DNA from: a virus | Reading direction: 5' to 3' (one strand) | DNA length: 64,000 nucleotides | IMG/VR virus record: IMGVR_UViG_3300046543_000437 | Span: 1 to 64,000 of that record | Part shown: in pieces, positions 22,860 to 30,939 of the stretch | How the letters are laid out: the number at the start of each line of letters is the position of its first letter | Numbering within the stretch: the stretch's first letter is position 1 | The notes under the pieces: generated by a model | Told to the model about the DNA's origin: nothing | The model's input: only the letters and a program-made list of their open reading frames with translations | The model's database searches: none | Program-made: the position numbers and the translations under genes

Positions 22860-23120
22860 ATGACTGATGAAAACGCTCTTATCCGCGCAAGAATTTTGCT
22901 TGCCGATGATCCTGATGAAATGGATGAGGAGTGGCTTGCACAGATAATTTCTCAGGAATGGGCTGAAGCTGTCATGCTTGAGCGTCACCGTATAGCGCGG
23001 CGGGTTAGCAAGAGAACGATACTTAGGCTGGGCATTGGCCGTGATCCGCTTGTGGAAGTAAATGAGATCATTCAAGATCTTGCGGCTGATATTGAGAATA
23101 ACTGGGAAAATGAAGAATGA
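22860..23120 (+). CDS. hypothetical protein, 86 aa
   Basis: Start at 22860 (MTDENALIRARILLADDPDE). Codon use is lower in GC than the surroundings. The protein is acidic and helical, with a basic central helix (ERHRIARRVSKRTILRLGIG). The in-frame upstream extension is low-complexity and was left out. It ends in an ATGA overlap. Not recognised. Confidence 0.64.
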   Translation: MTDENALIRARILLADDPDEMDEEWLAQIISQEWAEAVMLERHRIARRVSKRTILRLGIGRDPLVEVNEIIQDLAADIENNWENEE

Positions 23121-23347
23121 CCAACGAGGAAGTGCGCGCGATGCTGCGCGAGGTCTGCCAGCGTCTGGCAACCCCCTACCCGTTCCCCGAGGGTAGCGAT
23201 GTCGATAGCCGGTTGGCGATGACCATCGGTCTTGCCATCGGGACCATTGTCGAAGGTCTGAGCGCCGAAGCCGAGAACCGTCCGATGCGGATCAACTGGA
23301 CCGCATCCGAGGAGAAGAACGATGCGACTAAAGTTGGTTTCTCCTAG
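23117..23347 (+). CDS. hypothetical protein, 76 aa
   Basis: Start fixed by the ATGA overlap. Helical, with the hydrophobic segment LAMTIGLAIGTIVEGLSAEA, which is too polar at the ends for a clear membrane helix. It overlaps the next gene by 26 bases, so its last residues share DNA with that gene. Not recognised. Confidence 0.62.
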   Translation: MTNEEVRAMLREVCQRLATPYPFPEGSDVDSRLAMTIGLAIGTIVEGLSAEAENRPMRINWTASEEKNDATKVGFS

Positions 23348-23639
23348 CCACGATACGCTTCTCGGTCACATCGATGTGCCGGACCACTGGCAAAACTGGC
23401 TTGAGCGCAACGGCGCGGCAAGTACGCTTGTGTCGCCCCGGCTACCGCGTTTCATCGAGGATGCCGAGATCGCCTACCCGGTCATGGTGAACCAGATCAC
23501 CATCGCGCGGGCATATCACTCCGAGTATCGCGATGCGGTGTGCCTTATCAGAGGATCGATCGAGGAGCTTGAAAAGCTGCCGGGATGCAGCTTCAGCCCA
23601 AGCATGGCGTATCTGCGATCGCAAGCCCGCCATGAATAA
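23322..23639 (+). CDS. hypothetical protein, 105 aa
   Basis: GAGGAGAAG about six bases before the ATG fixes the start inside the previous gene. A mixed alpha-beta protein with one CxxxC-free half; residues 58-80 carry VCLIRGSIEELEKLPGCSFS. Not recognised. Confidence 0.63.
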   Translation: MRLKLVSPSHDTLLGHIDVPDHWQNWLERNGAASTLVSPRLPRFIEDAEIAYPVMVNQITIARAYHSEYRDAVCLIRGSIEELEKLPGCSFSPSMAYLRSQARHE

Positions 23640-23721
23640 GCCTGCGCCGCCGCTGATGCAGATCATCGTGCGGGGTTGTGACCTGCCTTTCTCATCCTTG
23701 GCCTGCGGGACCGTGGAATGA
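23632..23721 (+). CDS. possible short peptide gene, 29 aa
   Basis: An ATG at 23632 overlapping the previous gene by eight bases gives a 29-residue peptide with two cysteines. There is no distinct ribosome site. It may be real by coupling, but support is weak. Confidence 0.3.
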   Translation: MNKPAPPLMQIIVRGCDLPFSSLACGTVE

Positions 23722-23764
23722 CGACCAGCAACTTGGTGAAGCGCCGCGGTAGGTGGTAAAAGCG

Positions 23765-23797
23765 AAATGCCGGTCAGGGCGGTCCTGGCCGGCATTT
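23765..23797. promoter_or_regulatory. 14-base-pair hairpin before a leader peptide
   Basis: AAATGCCGGTCAGG (23765-23778) pairs with CCTGGCCGGCATTT (23784-23797) across the loop GCGGT, with only a G-T pair imperfect. No T run follows. It ends about five bases before the ribosome site GGAAGGAGG of the 22-residue frame, so it may control that frame or act as a terminator or processing site. Confidence 0.7.
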
Positions 23798-23815
23798 CTG
23801 GGAAGGAGGACTACG

Positions 23816-23884
23816 ATGTTCACGCATCGCAAGCTCCTGATACGGATCATCGTTCTCTTACGAATCGTCGTCAAGAGGAAATAG
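23816..23884 (+). CDS. 22-residue cationic amphipathic leader peptide or small toxin-like peptide
   Basis: ATG at 23816 with one of the best ribosome sites in the window (GGAAGGAGG, six to seven bases upstream) and a TAG stop at 23882. The peptide begins MFTHRKLLIRIIVLLR and ends in KRK. Nearly every residue is Ile, Leu, Val, Arg or Lys, a pattern of membrane-active peptides and of leader peptides. It lies between two hairpins in an otherwise empty 238-base interval. It might be a leader/attenuator for the genes after it or a small toxin. The assignment is open. Confidence 0.5.
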   Translation: MFTHRKLLIRIIVLLRIVVKRK

Positions 23885-23894
23885 GTCCGCGTTA

Positions 23895-23936
23895 GGGGGG
23901 AGTCAACCGGGTCCAAACCGGCTGGCTCCTCCCCCC
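23895..23936. promoter_or_regulatory. second hairpin after the leader peptide
   Basis: GGGGGGAG (23895-23902) pairs with CTCCCCCC (23929-23936). The enclosed 26 bases contain CCGG twice and can fold further. It lies 24 bases before the next gene's start, near that gene's ribosome site. Confidence 0.55.
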
Positions 23937-23959
23937 ATCACGCAAGAAGGACGCCCGAC

Positions 23960-24184
23960 ATGATCGAGTTCGACGGCTGTCCGCATTGCCGCGGCGTTCG
24001 CTTCCTGGCCGGGCCGCGCGGCGGTTCGTCTCAGAATGTCGTCTGCATGGGTTGCTCAGCGCGATTGAATCTAATGATCCCGCCGCTTCCCGGCCCGCTT
24101 CTCTTGCTCGACGTAGGGAGTCCAAGCGACAGCCCGCCCGACATGCCGAGCGCGGGCTACATCATCGAACTGACCCGCGAATAG
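23960..24184 (+). CDS. zinc-ribbon-like hypothetical protein, 74 aa
   Basis: AGAAGGA precedes the ATG at 23960. Cysteine pairs CPHC and CMGC (about 22 residues apart) form a zinc ribbon. A proline/leucine-rich segment (LMIPPLPGPLLLLDVG) follows. It is the last but one gene of the rightward accessory run. Not recognised. Confidence 0.66.
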   Translation: MIEFDGCPHCRGVRFLAGPRGGSSQNVVCMGCSARLNLMIPPLPGPLLLLDVGSPSDSPPDMPSAGYIIELTRE

Positions 24185-24196
24185 CTCGCGTAAGGC

Positions 24197-24406
24197 ATGA
24201 TGGTCATACTCTGGTGCTTCCTGGCAAGCTACTGCGCCTCTAGCCTCGCCTTCATCATGCGCCAGCGTTACGGCCAAAAAGCCGAGATCGCCACCCTAAC
24301 GGCGTGTTGCATCGCTATTGCACTGAGCGGCATACCAGCCGCGCTTTACGGCGCGCTGGGCGTGCTGACCAGCTACATGCTGATCCGCTGGCTGGTGTTT
24401 CGATGA
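24197..24406 (+). CDS. small two- or three-pass membrane protein, 69 aa
   Basis: Starts with MMVILWCFLASYCASSLAF as a membrane helix, a short basic loop (RQRYGQKAE), then two hydrophobic stretches to the C-terminus. Such a protein at the end of the accessory run and facing the lysis genes could be a holin or an exclusion protein. Its 3' end overlaps the opposite-strand cysteine gene by 92 bases. No family is recognised. Confidence 0.6.
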   Translation: MMVILWCFLASYCASSLAFIMRQRYGQKAEIATLTACCIAIALSGIPAALYGALGVLTSYMLIRWLVFR

Positions 24407-24518
24407 TGCTGTTCCCTGCTTGCTCGCACATGCCCTCGCAGCAATGCGCGATGCCGGTGCCGCCACAGTCTAAGCAGATGACCGGCGGCGGGCGCTGATA
24501 GCGACAGGGGCAGATCAT
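24315..24518 (-). CDS. cysteine-rich small protein, 67 aa, last gene of the late operon
   Basis: The ATG at 24518 shares its A with the stop of the DUF3309-type gene (TAATG), so the two are coupled. The N-terminal 35 residues have CPC, CLDCGGTG and CCEGMC, a zinc-ribbon style resembling DnaJ-type CxxCxG repeats. The C-terminal half runs antisense to the membrane gene of the other strand and looks like random coding, so the functional part may be only the first 40 residues. Confidence 0.55.
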   Translation of the reverse strand: MICPCRYQRPPPVICLDCGGTGIAHCCEGMCEQAGNSIIETPASGSACSWSARPARRKARLVCRSVQ

Positions 24519-24673
24519 TAGATTGCGCCGACCAGCAAGAGAACCAACAGGATGATCAGCACCAGCCCAAGAACGCCGCTGGGGTAGTAGCCCCAGCCGT
24601 AGCGAGCATTGTACGGCGCTGGGAACGCGCCGATCAGCATGAGGATGAGGATGACGATGAGAATCGTAACCAT
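24518..24673 (-). CDS. DUF3309-like small membrane protein, 51 aa
   Basis: The product has two hydrophobic helices (VTILIVILILMLIGAFPA and GVLGLVLIILLVLLLVG) joined by an aromatic, glycine-rich hinge (YNARYGWGYYPS). This is the layout of DUF3309 proteins found widely in Alphaproteobacteria. It lies between the endolysin and a cysteine-rich gene at the end of the late operon, where a holin is expected, so it is a holin candidate; this is inference. It starts 12 bases after the endolysin stop. Confidence 0.7.
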   Translation of the reverse strand: MVTILIVILILMLIGAFPAPYNARYGWGYYPSGVLGLVLIILLVLLLVGAI

Positions 24674-24685
24674 GTGACTGCCCGC

Positions 24686-25282
24686 CTACGCTTCGTTGGT
24701 CGATACCGCGCCGGACGCCGTGACGTAGAATGGCTTGCAGCTTGGCGGCGATATCTGGACGGCCCGCCGCACCGCGATACAGCGCGCCTTCGCCACCCGA
24801 GTGATCGTCACGCTGTCGCTTTGATTGCCGCCCAGCGTGTGATAATGCGCCTCGTCCTCGGCGATATAGAAGCCGACATGCCCGCCGCCCTGCCGGACGT
24901 AGACCAGCACGTCGCCCAGGCTCGCGGCGCGGCCCTCGGCAAAGCGCAGCCTTGGGCTGTCCTCCGACCCGGTATTCTCCCCTACCGTCCCGCCGAACTT
25001 GGCCCAGTTGCGCGCCCAGAGCGGATTGACGACCAGCTTCTCGCCCGCCCGATGCACAACGATCGCGGCGAAGAGGCCGCACCACGGCACCGAATCGTCG
25101 CTGAAGCCCTGGACCGTGCGCGGGTGCGCTTCGTTGATCTCGTCGGCCCACGCATCGATCACCGCGTTGGATGCGCTACCGGGTAGCTCGTTCGTTCCCA
25201 GCAGCGCGAGCGCGTGCAGGATCGTCGGCGGGTGAACGCCCACCGTATTAAGAAAGGCATATTTGGCTGGTATGCCCGCCAT
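24686..25282 (-). CDS. NlpC/P60-CHAP type endolysin (TIGR02594-like), 198 aa
   Basis: C68 in DDSVPWCGLF, H135 in GGGHVGFY and N153 in LGGNQSD give the Cys-His-Asn triad of the TIGR02594 cell-wall peptidase group. A very good AGGAGGG precedes the ATG at 25282; an earlier in-frame start would overlap the previous gene. There is no signal peptide, so a holin is needed to release it. It cleaves peptidoglycan stem peptides at the end of infection. Confidence 0.88.
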   Translation of the reverse strand: MAGIPAKYAFLNTVGVHPPTILHALALLGTNELPGSASNAVIDAWADEINEAHPRTVQGFSDDSVPWCGLFAAIVVHRAGEKLVVNPLWARNWAKFGGTVGENTGSEDSPRLRFAEGRAASLGDVLVYVRQGGGHVGFYIAEDEAHYHTLGGNQSDSVTITRVAKARCIAVRRAVQISPPSCKPFYVTASGAVSTNEA

Positions 25283-25292
25283 CGTGACCCTC

Positions 25293-25934
25293 CTACTGAT
25301 CGAGCTTCGCCGCGATCTCGCGTGCCGCCTGAACCGCGACATCCTCGACGCTGGGTTCGGTCGGCTTTACCCAAGCCAAGTAGATGATCCCGACAAAAGC
25401 CTCGGGTCCAGGCGGGATCGGCACGGCGCAGCCTCTTTTAAATCCGCGCTCCGCAAGCCGCGCGACAACCGGAGAATGTGTCGCGGACGATAGGTCGGCG
25501 CAGGCCGGATGGCCCGCGAGGATGTCCACTACAGCCTGCACATCGGATCGCGCGGTGATCACCGGCAACCGTCTCGGTTCTGGGATCACCGGACGATCGC
25601 CATCATGCCGACGAGCACCGATGAATCTCTGCACGTTCGCGCCGAGGTCGACCTCCCAAATCTGCACCAGATCGGCCCCGGTCAACTCGACCAGTTTTTC
25701 CAGCGCAGCCGGAACCTCGCTGGTTTTCAACGACACGGCTGAAGGCGTCAGCCACGATTCCAGCAACTGCTCGCGCTTCTCGTAGACGATCCAGCCCGCG
25801 CCACCAACGACGAACAAGATGACGACCGCGGCGACTTTCCACGGCTTATCGATAAACGAAAGCACCTGGCCGAGCAGACCGGACGTACCAGCCTGCTCAT
25901 GCGCTGGCGGGCGCGATGGCGGCTGCTCGGACAT
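25293..25934 (-). CDS. membrane-anchored GAF-like protein, 213 aa
   Basis: After 30 disordered proline-rich residues comes one membrane helix (about 33-51, VAAVVILFVVGGAGWIVY). The outer or inner domain (about 75-205) has GAF-like features: LTGADLVQIWEVDLGANVQR, and later RGCAVPIPPGPEAFVGIIYL as the closing strands. Placed directly upstream of the endolysin, it may modulate lysis or host signalling, but GAF-like domains are unusual in lysis cassettes. Assignment to GAF is by pattern only. Confidence 0.62.
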   Translation of the reverse strand: MSEQPPSRPPAHEQAGTSGLLGQVLSFIDKPWKVAAVVILFVVGGAGWIVYEKREQLLESWLTPSAVSLKTSEVPAALEKLVELTGADLVQIWEVDLGANVQRFIGARRHDGDRPVIPEPRRLPVITARSDVQAVVDILAGHPACADLSSATHSPVVARLAERGFKRGCAVPIPPGPEAFVGIIYLAWVKPTEPSVEDVAVQAAREIAAKLDQ

Positions 25935-25946
25935 GATCCTACCTCA

Positions 25947-26534
25947 TCAAGCTGGAGCGACGACGACGACCCCGTTCGACGGCGGGCTGGCGCTCGTCCC
26001 GATCGCATTGGTTGCCGAGACGACGCAAGTGATCGTGGTGCCGACATCGGCAAAGGCGATGGGATAGGTCGGCAGAGTGGGGCCGACGATCACTGTCCCG
26101 TCCTTGCTCCACTGGTAGGAGTAGCTCGACGGGCTGTTGTCCCAGGTGCCGGTATCGCAAACCAAGTTCGGATCGACCTGAGTGACGACGGGCGCGACCG
26201 TGTTGGCTGGCGGGTCGGTGATCGGCGGCGGCTGCGGCCCGACCCCAAGATCGGTCAGGTTCTGAGTGATCTCCCCGTCGCGCTCGACCAATTGCGCCCG
26301 CAGCGCCGCCATCGTCGCGGGTGTCACGGTGCCGATGTTGGTGATGCGGACCTCCATCTGCATCGTCGGCGGCATCGACGCCGGGTTCGCCGGGTCGTAG
26401 GGCGGCGGCGCTGGTGGGGCGATCGTGAAAGCAGTCAGCGTCCCGCCATCATCGATGTGCGAGATCGCCGTCTGCACCTGCTGCTGCTCTTGATAGAGCG
26501 CGTTGACCTGTGGAACATCAGTGTAGTTGGTCAC
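25947..26534 (-). CDS. Ig-like domain protein, 195 aa
   Basis: The C-terminal 90 residues form an Ig-like fold: CDTGTWDNSPSSYSYQWSKD, then a strand with TCVVSATNAIGTS ending in SNGVVVVAP. The N-terminal half has a conserved-looking helix region (TMAALRAQLVERDGEITQNL). A related domain is encoded in the head region at 56032. Such domains decorate phage tails or heads and bind weakly to cell-surface sugars. It follows the spike gene and probably belongs to the tail tip. Confidence 0.78.
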   Translation of the reverse strand: MTNYTDVPQVNALYQEQQQVQTAISHIDDGGTLTAFTIAPPAPPPYDPANPASMPPTMQMEVRITNIGTVTPATMAALRAQLVERDGEITQNLTDLGVGPQPPPITDPPANTVAPVVTQVDPNLVCDTGTWDNSPSSYSYQWSKDGTVIVGPTLPTYPIAFADVGTTITCVVSATNAIGTSASPPSNGVVVVAPA

Positions 26535-26547
26535 TGGAACTCTCCCC

Positions 26548-26796
26548 TTAGTTCACCGGGCGCTCGAATTGACCGGGAGGACGAATGTCGACGCCATTGC
26601 CGTTGGATTGCTGGGTCGCGATCTGACCGGCTGCCGCCTGAAGCTGCTCCATCATTAGCGGGATCAGGGTCGACGAAATCCGGTAAGGCGTCGGCGTGTC
26701 GTTCAGCATCTGCATGATGAAATTCCAATACTGAACCTCAAGCGTCAGGGTCAGTTTGGTTTCAGGCGTAACGGGTGTAGGCTGTTGCGTGTTCAT
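26548..26796 (-). CDS. hypothetical tail-region protein, 82 aa
   Basis: The ATG at 26796 overlaps the spike's stop (ATGA). A polar threonine/proline-rich start leads to a helix (LEVQYWNFIMQMLNDTPTPY) and a glutamine/asparagine tail. It has the form of small chaperone or assembly proteins that follow fibre genes, but no family is recognised. Confidence 0.6.
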   Translation of the reverse strand: MNTQQPTPVTPETKLTLTLEVQYWNFIMQMLNDTPTPYRISSTLIPLMMEQLQAAAGQIATQQSNGNGVDIRPPGQFERPVN

Positions 26797-29700
26797 GCCA
26801 AATTCCTTTCTGGCGGGTTAAGAACAAGATTTTCCAGTTCCTCGATGCGCGCGGTCAACTGTTGAAACGCGCGGATGTAGTAGGCGTCGAGCTGCTCGTG
26901 AATAATGCAGCGCATCGGGTCACCAGCAAGGTCGCCAATAACCGGAACGAGAGTCACCGCATCAGGTATCAGTTCTTCAAGTTCCTGCGCGACAAGGCCG
27001 CAAGACACGGAAGACACGTCACGGGGCATCAGCTCGCGCCCCTTTTCAGTCCAATCAAACGCCCTCACGGGTATCGCGCCGATCACCGCCAGGGCATCGA
27101 TCTCGCTGGCTCGGATGTTGAGCTTCAGTCGCGCGTCGGACCAACTGGCGTTGGGAGTGTAATTGAAGCCCGACGCTCCTTGGTCTGGACTGACCCCAAG
27201 ATAGCCACCGCTGATTATGGCGAACGCCATCCAATCCCAGCCGCTGCCCTGCCAGTTCCCGATGCGCGCGCCTCCGTTCCCGGTGCCCCGAAACACACTG
27301 TTCGCAGTTATGTCGTTCCCCGCATAGACATTGCCGCCGCTGGTGACATAGCCACCGTGAACCTCGTTCGGGCAGTAGATGCCGCCGTTCGGTGCTTCGA
27401 TGCACCAGCCGCCACCGTTCGCCTGAAGATGGTTTCCAGAGGTCATGCTGCCCGCGCACCAGATGTCGCCCCGCGAGTAATGACCAGCGGCGTGAGTTGT
27501 CTGGTCGAAGTAGGCATACCCGCCGCTGTTGTAGATGCGGCAACCGCCGAAATTGAGGGCACTGCACGTCATTTCGCTGTCGGTATGGATCGGCGAGCCG
27601 GTCCACCACCAGCCGGTGTAGTTCTGGAACAGCAGGCCGTTGCAAAAGAGGCCACTGGTGGCATGAACATCCCAAGCGGTGAAGGTGCCGCCCGTGTTGA
27701 TGTTGCCGCCTCGGTCGATTGTCACCCGGTCGCCATCGACGCTCGACCACAGGCGGGCGACACTGCCGGATGAATACCACTGCCAGTCGAAGTTAGCGTT
27801 CCCAGAGTCTCGGTTCTGGAACATAAATCCGCCAGTACTGCCGCTGGTGCGAACTTCGTTAGTGCATTCGATGTGAGCGGAACTGCGGATGTAGATCAGC
27901 CGAGAACTGTCACCTATGTAGATGTTGTTGTCGCCAGTATACAAGAGAAGCATATTTTGAGGATTGTTCGCGGAGTCTCTTCCTTGCACCCAGTTGTTTT
28001 GGGCCAAGATAAGATTGAGGCAATTCACATTGGCACAATAGATAGAGCCGTTATGCTGCGCGTCGCCGTTGGCGCGGAGCTGATGCATCGACGAGGCAGA
28101 AGAGTTGTAGACCATGAAACCAAGATTGCCCGTACCGGGCATAGCCACGATCCAGTTGCCGTCGCCGTAAATTATCGGACCATTGCCGGAACCAAGACCC
28201 GTGCGGAAGCCCCCAAAAGAAAGAGTAGAACCGCTACAGCCGATGTTCCCGGTGGTGTTAAGATTGCCGCGTGAAACGAGGTCAGAACAGGTGATCGGTT
28301 GGACAAAATAGGCCCACCCGCCGCTGTTGTAGAGCTGGCAACCGCCAAACCACAGACTGCCGCCGGCCTGGATGTCACTGTCGCTGTGTATCGGTGAGGC
28401 AGTCCACCACCAGCCGCCGTTATTGCCCCACCAAATGCCGTTGACACCTGTACTGCCGTTGGCTTGGACGTTGCCGCCACATGTCAGACTTTGCTGGATC
28501 GTTGCATTGCCATTGGTGTCGATCTGAAACCTCATCTGACCAACACTCTCGTCGGCGACATACCACCAGCCATTGTTGATGCAACCGCAACTCCAGACGC
28601 GAAGGCCGCCCACTTCATACCAAAGCCGAGCGTGGTTCCCGCTGGCCGCTACAATTCTGACATTATCGTTATTATTGAAGCGGATTGACGAGGCATCAAT
28701 AGCAACGCCCACACCGCGTAATCTCGTACTCCAACCCGCGCCGCCGTCACCGATGTAGAAGTTGCCGTCGCTCGACATGAGGATGGCCGCGCGCCCGCCC
28801 TGCCACAGCCAGTTGTCTAGCGGCATGAAGATTTGTTGATTTGCGTAGAGGCTGTTGGTGACTGTTAAGTTGCCGTTGAAAGTCGAGCCACCGTTAGAAG
28901 TAAACCCGCCAGTGACCGCGATTCCGGCATTGGCATAAAGACCGCCGCCTACATCTACTCGATGCCCCAGCGTCACGTTGCCAGAGGCGAGGTCCACCGT
29001 AAAGGGACGCAACCCGTTCCAAGTACCCCAAGCGTCATTGTTCGCGGTCAGCAACAGGTACATGGTGGACGGATCGGTGTACCACATCGATCCAATGCCG
29101 GTGCTGCCTGCGTTGGGCGACATGCGGTAGCTCGGCCCGCCACCTCTTTTTAGAAACTGCCCAGCGGTAGTCACCCCGCCGTTGAGATTGAGGTTGCCAC
29201 CGGGGATAAGTTGACCAACGGCCGCGCCGTTCACGACAAACTGAATTTCGCCAGCGCCGCCAGTGGCGGTTCCCCAGAATTGGATGCCCGGCCCGTTTGC
29301 ATTCAGAAAACCGACCGTTCCGGCGTCGGTCGTTGCGTTGCCGCCAATCAGGAAATTGGGGCCACTGATATTACCTCCTGCGGTGATCGCGCCGCCCGCG
29401 TTGACTGCTCCAGGGATGTAGACGTGACCGTCAGCGTAGAAGCTGAAGAAGGAGACAGCGCCTGTCGCGGGACCGACGCGGATGTTCAGGTTGGTGCCGT
29501 CCGCGTTGTAGACGTACATCTGGGTGCCGCTAATGGCGAACCCGGTCCCTGCCGCGTAAACCGTGGAACCAGCATAGAGGTTACCGCTGGCGTCGATGCT
29601 CAGCCTGTCGGCACCGTTGTAAAGGCGAGTGATCCCGCCGACCGCGTACCAAAGCCAACTGAGAGAGGTGTTTGCTCGATCTTGCCAGAGAATTTGAGCT

Positions 29701-30923
29701 GTGGTGCCGACCGCGTTGAGGCCCGTAGTGTTGATCCCGGCGTTCGCGGTGAGCATCCCGTTGATCGTGAGCGGCCCGGTCAGCGTCGTCGCACCGCTAA
29801 TGTTGAGACTACCCCCGTTTATGTTGCCGGGAACCGCCAGGTTGCCGACGCCATCGAGAGACAGCAATTGCGTCAGCGGACCACTTACATTCGGGAAATC
29901 GTAGATCAACAGCCCGCCGCCGCCGCCACCGTTTCGGTTGATAAACCAATCAGTCTCGCCTGCACCATTGGAGAAGTTCCAACCAATCGCCGAGCCGCCG
30001 GTGTTGCCGATGCCGAACAGCGCATTGAGCTGCGCCCAAGTGTTGCCGCCGACGTTGACTGAACCGATGCGTAACCCTGCCCCGGTGGAAACCTGGCCGG
30101 CAGCGATCAACTTTCCCCCGGCAGAGAGCGACATCGCTTGCCCGCCGGGATTGTTGTACCAGATGAATGAGCCGTTGCCGGTGCCGAGCTGCGTCGTCAT
30201 GTTGGTGCTGTCGGCATAGACGTAAGGCCCGCCAGCCGTCACACCGGAAAAATACAGCGTCGCCCCACCCATGAGGATATTCGACCCGGTGCGGATGAAC
30301 CCCGGCGTGCTGATGCTCCCGCCACTGTCGAAGGTGACCCGGTCGCCTGATTGATCGTTCCACAACCGTGCGATGCCACCCTGCGCGTACCAGCCCCAGT
30401 TCGTCGTGCCAGCGCGATCTTGAAACGTGAGGATGGCAGTAGAGCCGGTCGAGCTAATCGCGCCGGCAATCGTCAGCGAGCCGGCCGAATTGATCGCGCC
30501 TGTATTGGTGATGCCGTCCAGAACGCTTGTGCCGACGACCGTTAGATTTCCGGTTACGTTGACATTATCGAACAAGTTGATCTTGCGATTACCCGATGCC
30601 GTTCCTGCACCGACGATATTCAGAGCATCGCTGGCATAGCCCCGGTAATCGATCGACCCGGCGGCGAAGTCGTCACCAGGGCTGATCCCGAACCGCCAGC
30701 GATGCGCCCCAAACCCTGCCCATGCGCTGTACCCAGGATCGCCGACGGTCTTGTTGTAGAGGAACCCGTACATGGGATATTGCGTGCCGCCGAACACCGG
30801 CTCGTAGACGCCGCCCGATGGCACGCTCGCCATCCATTTGACGCCGTCCCACATCCATGTCGACCAGCCGCTGGTGAACAGTTGACCTACGGTCAGGCCG
30901 GGTCCGCTCGGAAAATCGGCCAT
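26793..30923 (-). CDS. tail spike/fibre with C-terminal peptidase S74 intramolecular chaperone, 1376 aa
   Basis: The last 115 residues are the S74/endosialidase-type autoprocessing chaperone: SDARLKLNI near residue 1263, then IGAIPVRAFDW, VSCGLVAQELEELIPDAV and a terminal coiled coil (YYIRAFQQLTARIEELENLV). The 1200 residues before it are glycine-, asparagine- and aromatic-rich repeats (two copies of a WWWT.SPIH.DS...FGGC..YNSG unit), as in long trimeric beta fibres. The chaperone trims itself off after folding. It probably contacts the host. Confidence 0.9.
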   Translation of the reverse strand: MADFPSGPGLTVGQLFTSGWSTWMWDGVKWMASVPSGGVYEPVFGGTQYPMYGFLYNKTVGDPGYSAWAGFGAHRWRFGISPGDDFAAGSIDYRGYASDALNIVGAGTASGNRKINLFDNVNVTGNLTVVGTSVLDGITNTGAINSAGSLTIAGAISSTGSTAILTFQDRAGTTNWGWYAQGGIARLWNDQSGDRVTFDSGGSISTPGFIRTGSNILMGGATLYFSGVTAGGPYVYADSTNMTTQLGTGNGSFIWYNNPGGQAMSLSAGGKLIAAGQVSTGAGLRIGSVNVGGNTWAQLNALFGIGNTGGSAIGWNFSNGAGETDWFINRNGGGGGGLLIYDFPNVSGPLTQLLSLDGVGNLAVPGNINGGSLNISGATTLTGPLTINGMLTANAGINTTGLNAVGTTAQILWQDRANTSLSWLWYAVGGITRLYNGADRLSIDASGNLYAGSTVYAAGTGFAISGTQMYVYNADGTNLNIRVGPATGAVSFFSFYADGHVYIPGAVNAGGAITAGGNISGPNFLIGGNATTDAGTVGFLNANGPGIQFWGTATGGAGEIQFVVNGAAVGQLIPGGNLNLNGGVTTAGQFLKRGGGPSYRMSPNAGSTGIGSMWYTDPSTMYLLLTANNDAWGTWNGLRPFTVDLASGNVTLGHRVDVGGGLYANAGIAVTGGFTSNGGSTFNGNLTVTNSLYANQQIFMPLDNWLWQGGRAAILMSSDGNFYIGDGGAGWSTRLRGVGVAIDASSIRFNNNDNVRIVAASGNHARLWYEVGGLRVWSCGCINNGWWYVADESVGQMRFQIDTNGNATIQQSLTCGGNVQANGSTGVNGIWWGNNGGWWWTASPIHSDSDIQAGGSLWFGGCQLYNSGGWAYFVQPITCSDLVSRGNLNTTGNIGCSGSTLSFGGFRTGLGSGNGPIIYGDGNWIVAMPGTGNLGFMVYNSSASSMHQLRANGDAQHNGSIYCANVNCLNLILAQNNWVQGRDSANNPQNMLLLYTGDNNIYIGDSSRLIYIRSSAHIECTNEVRTSGSTGGFMFQNRDSGNANFDWQWYSSGSVARLWSSVDGDRVTIDRGGNINTGGTFTAWDVHATSGLFCNGLLFQNYTGWWWTGSPIHTDSEMTCSALNFGGCRIYNSGGYAYFDQTTHAAGHYSRGDIWCAGSMTSGNHLQANGGGWCIEAPNGGIYCPNEVHGGYVTSGGNVYAGNDITANSVFRGTGNGGARIGNWQGSGWDWMAFAIISGGYLGVSPDQGASGFNYTPNASWSDARLKLNIRASEIDALAVIGAIPVRAFDWTEKGRELMPRDVSSVSCGLVAQELEELIPDAVTLVPVIGDLAGDPMRCIIHEQLDAYYIRAFQQLTARIEELENLVLNPPERNLA

Positions 30924-30939
30924 CCTTTAGGCTTCCCCT

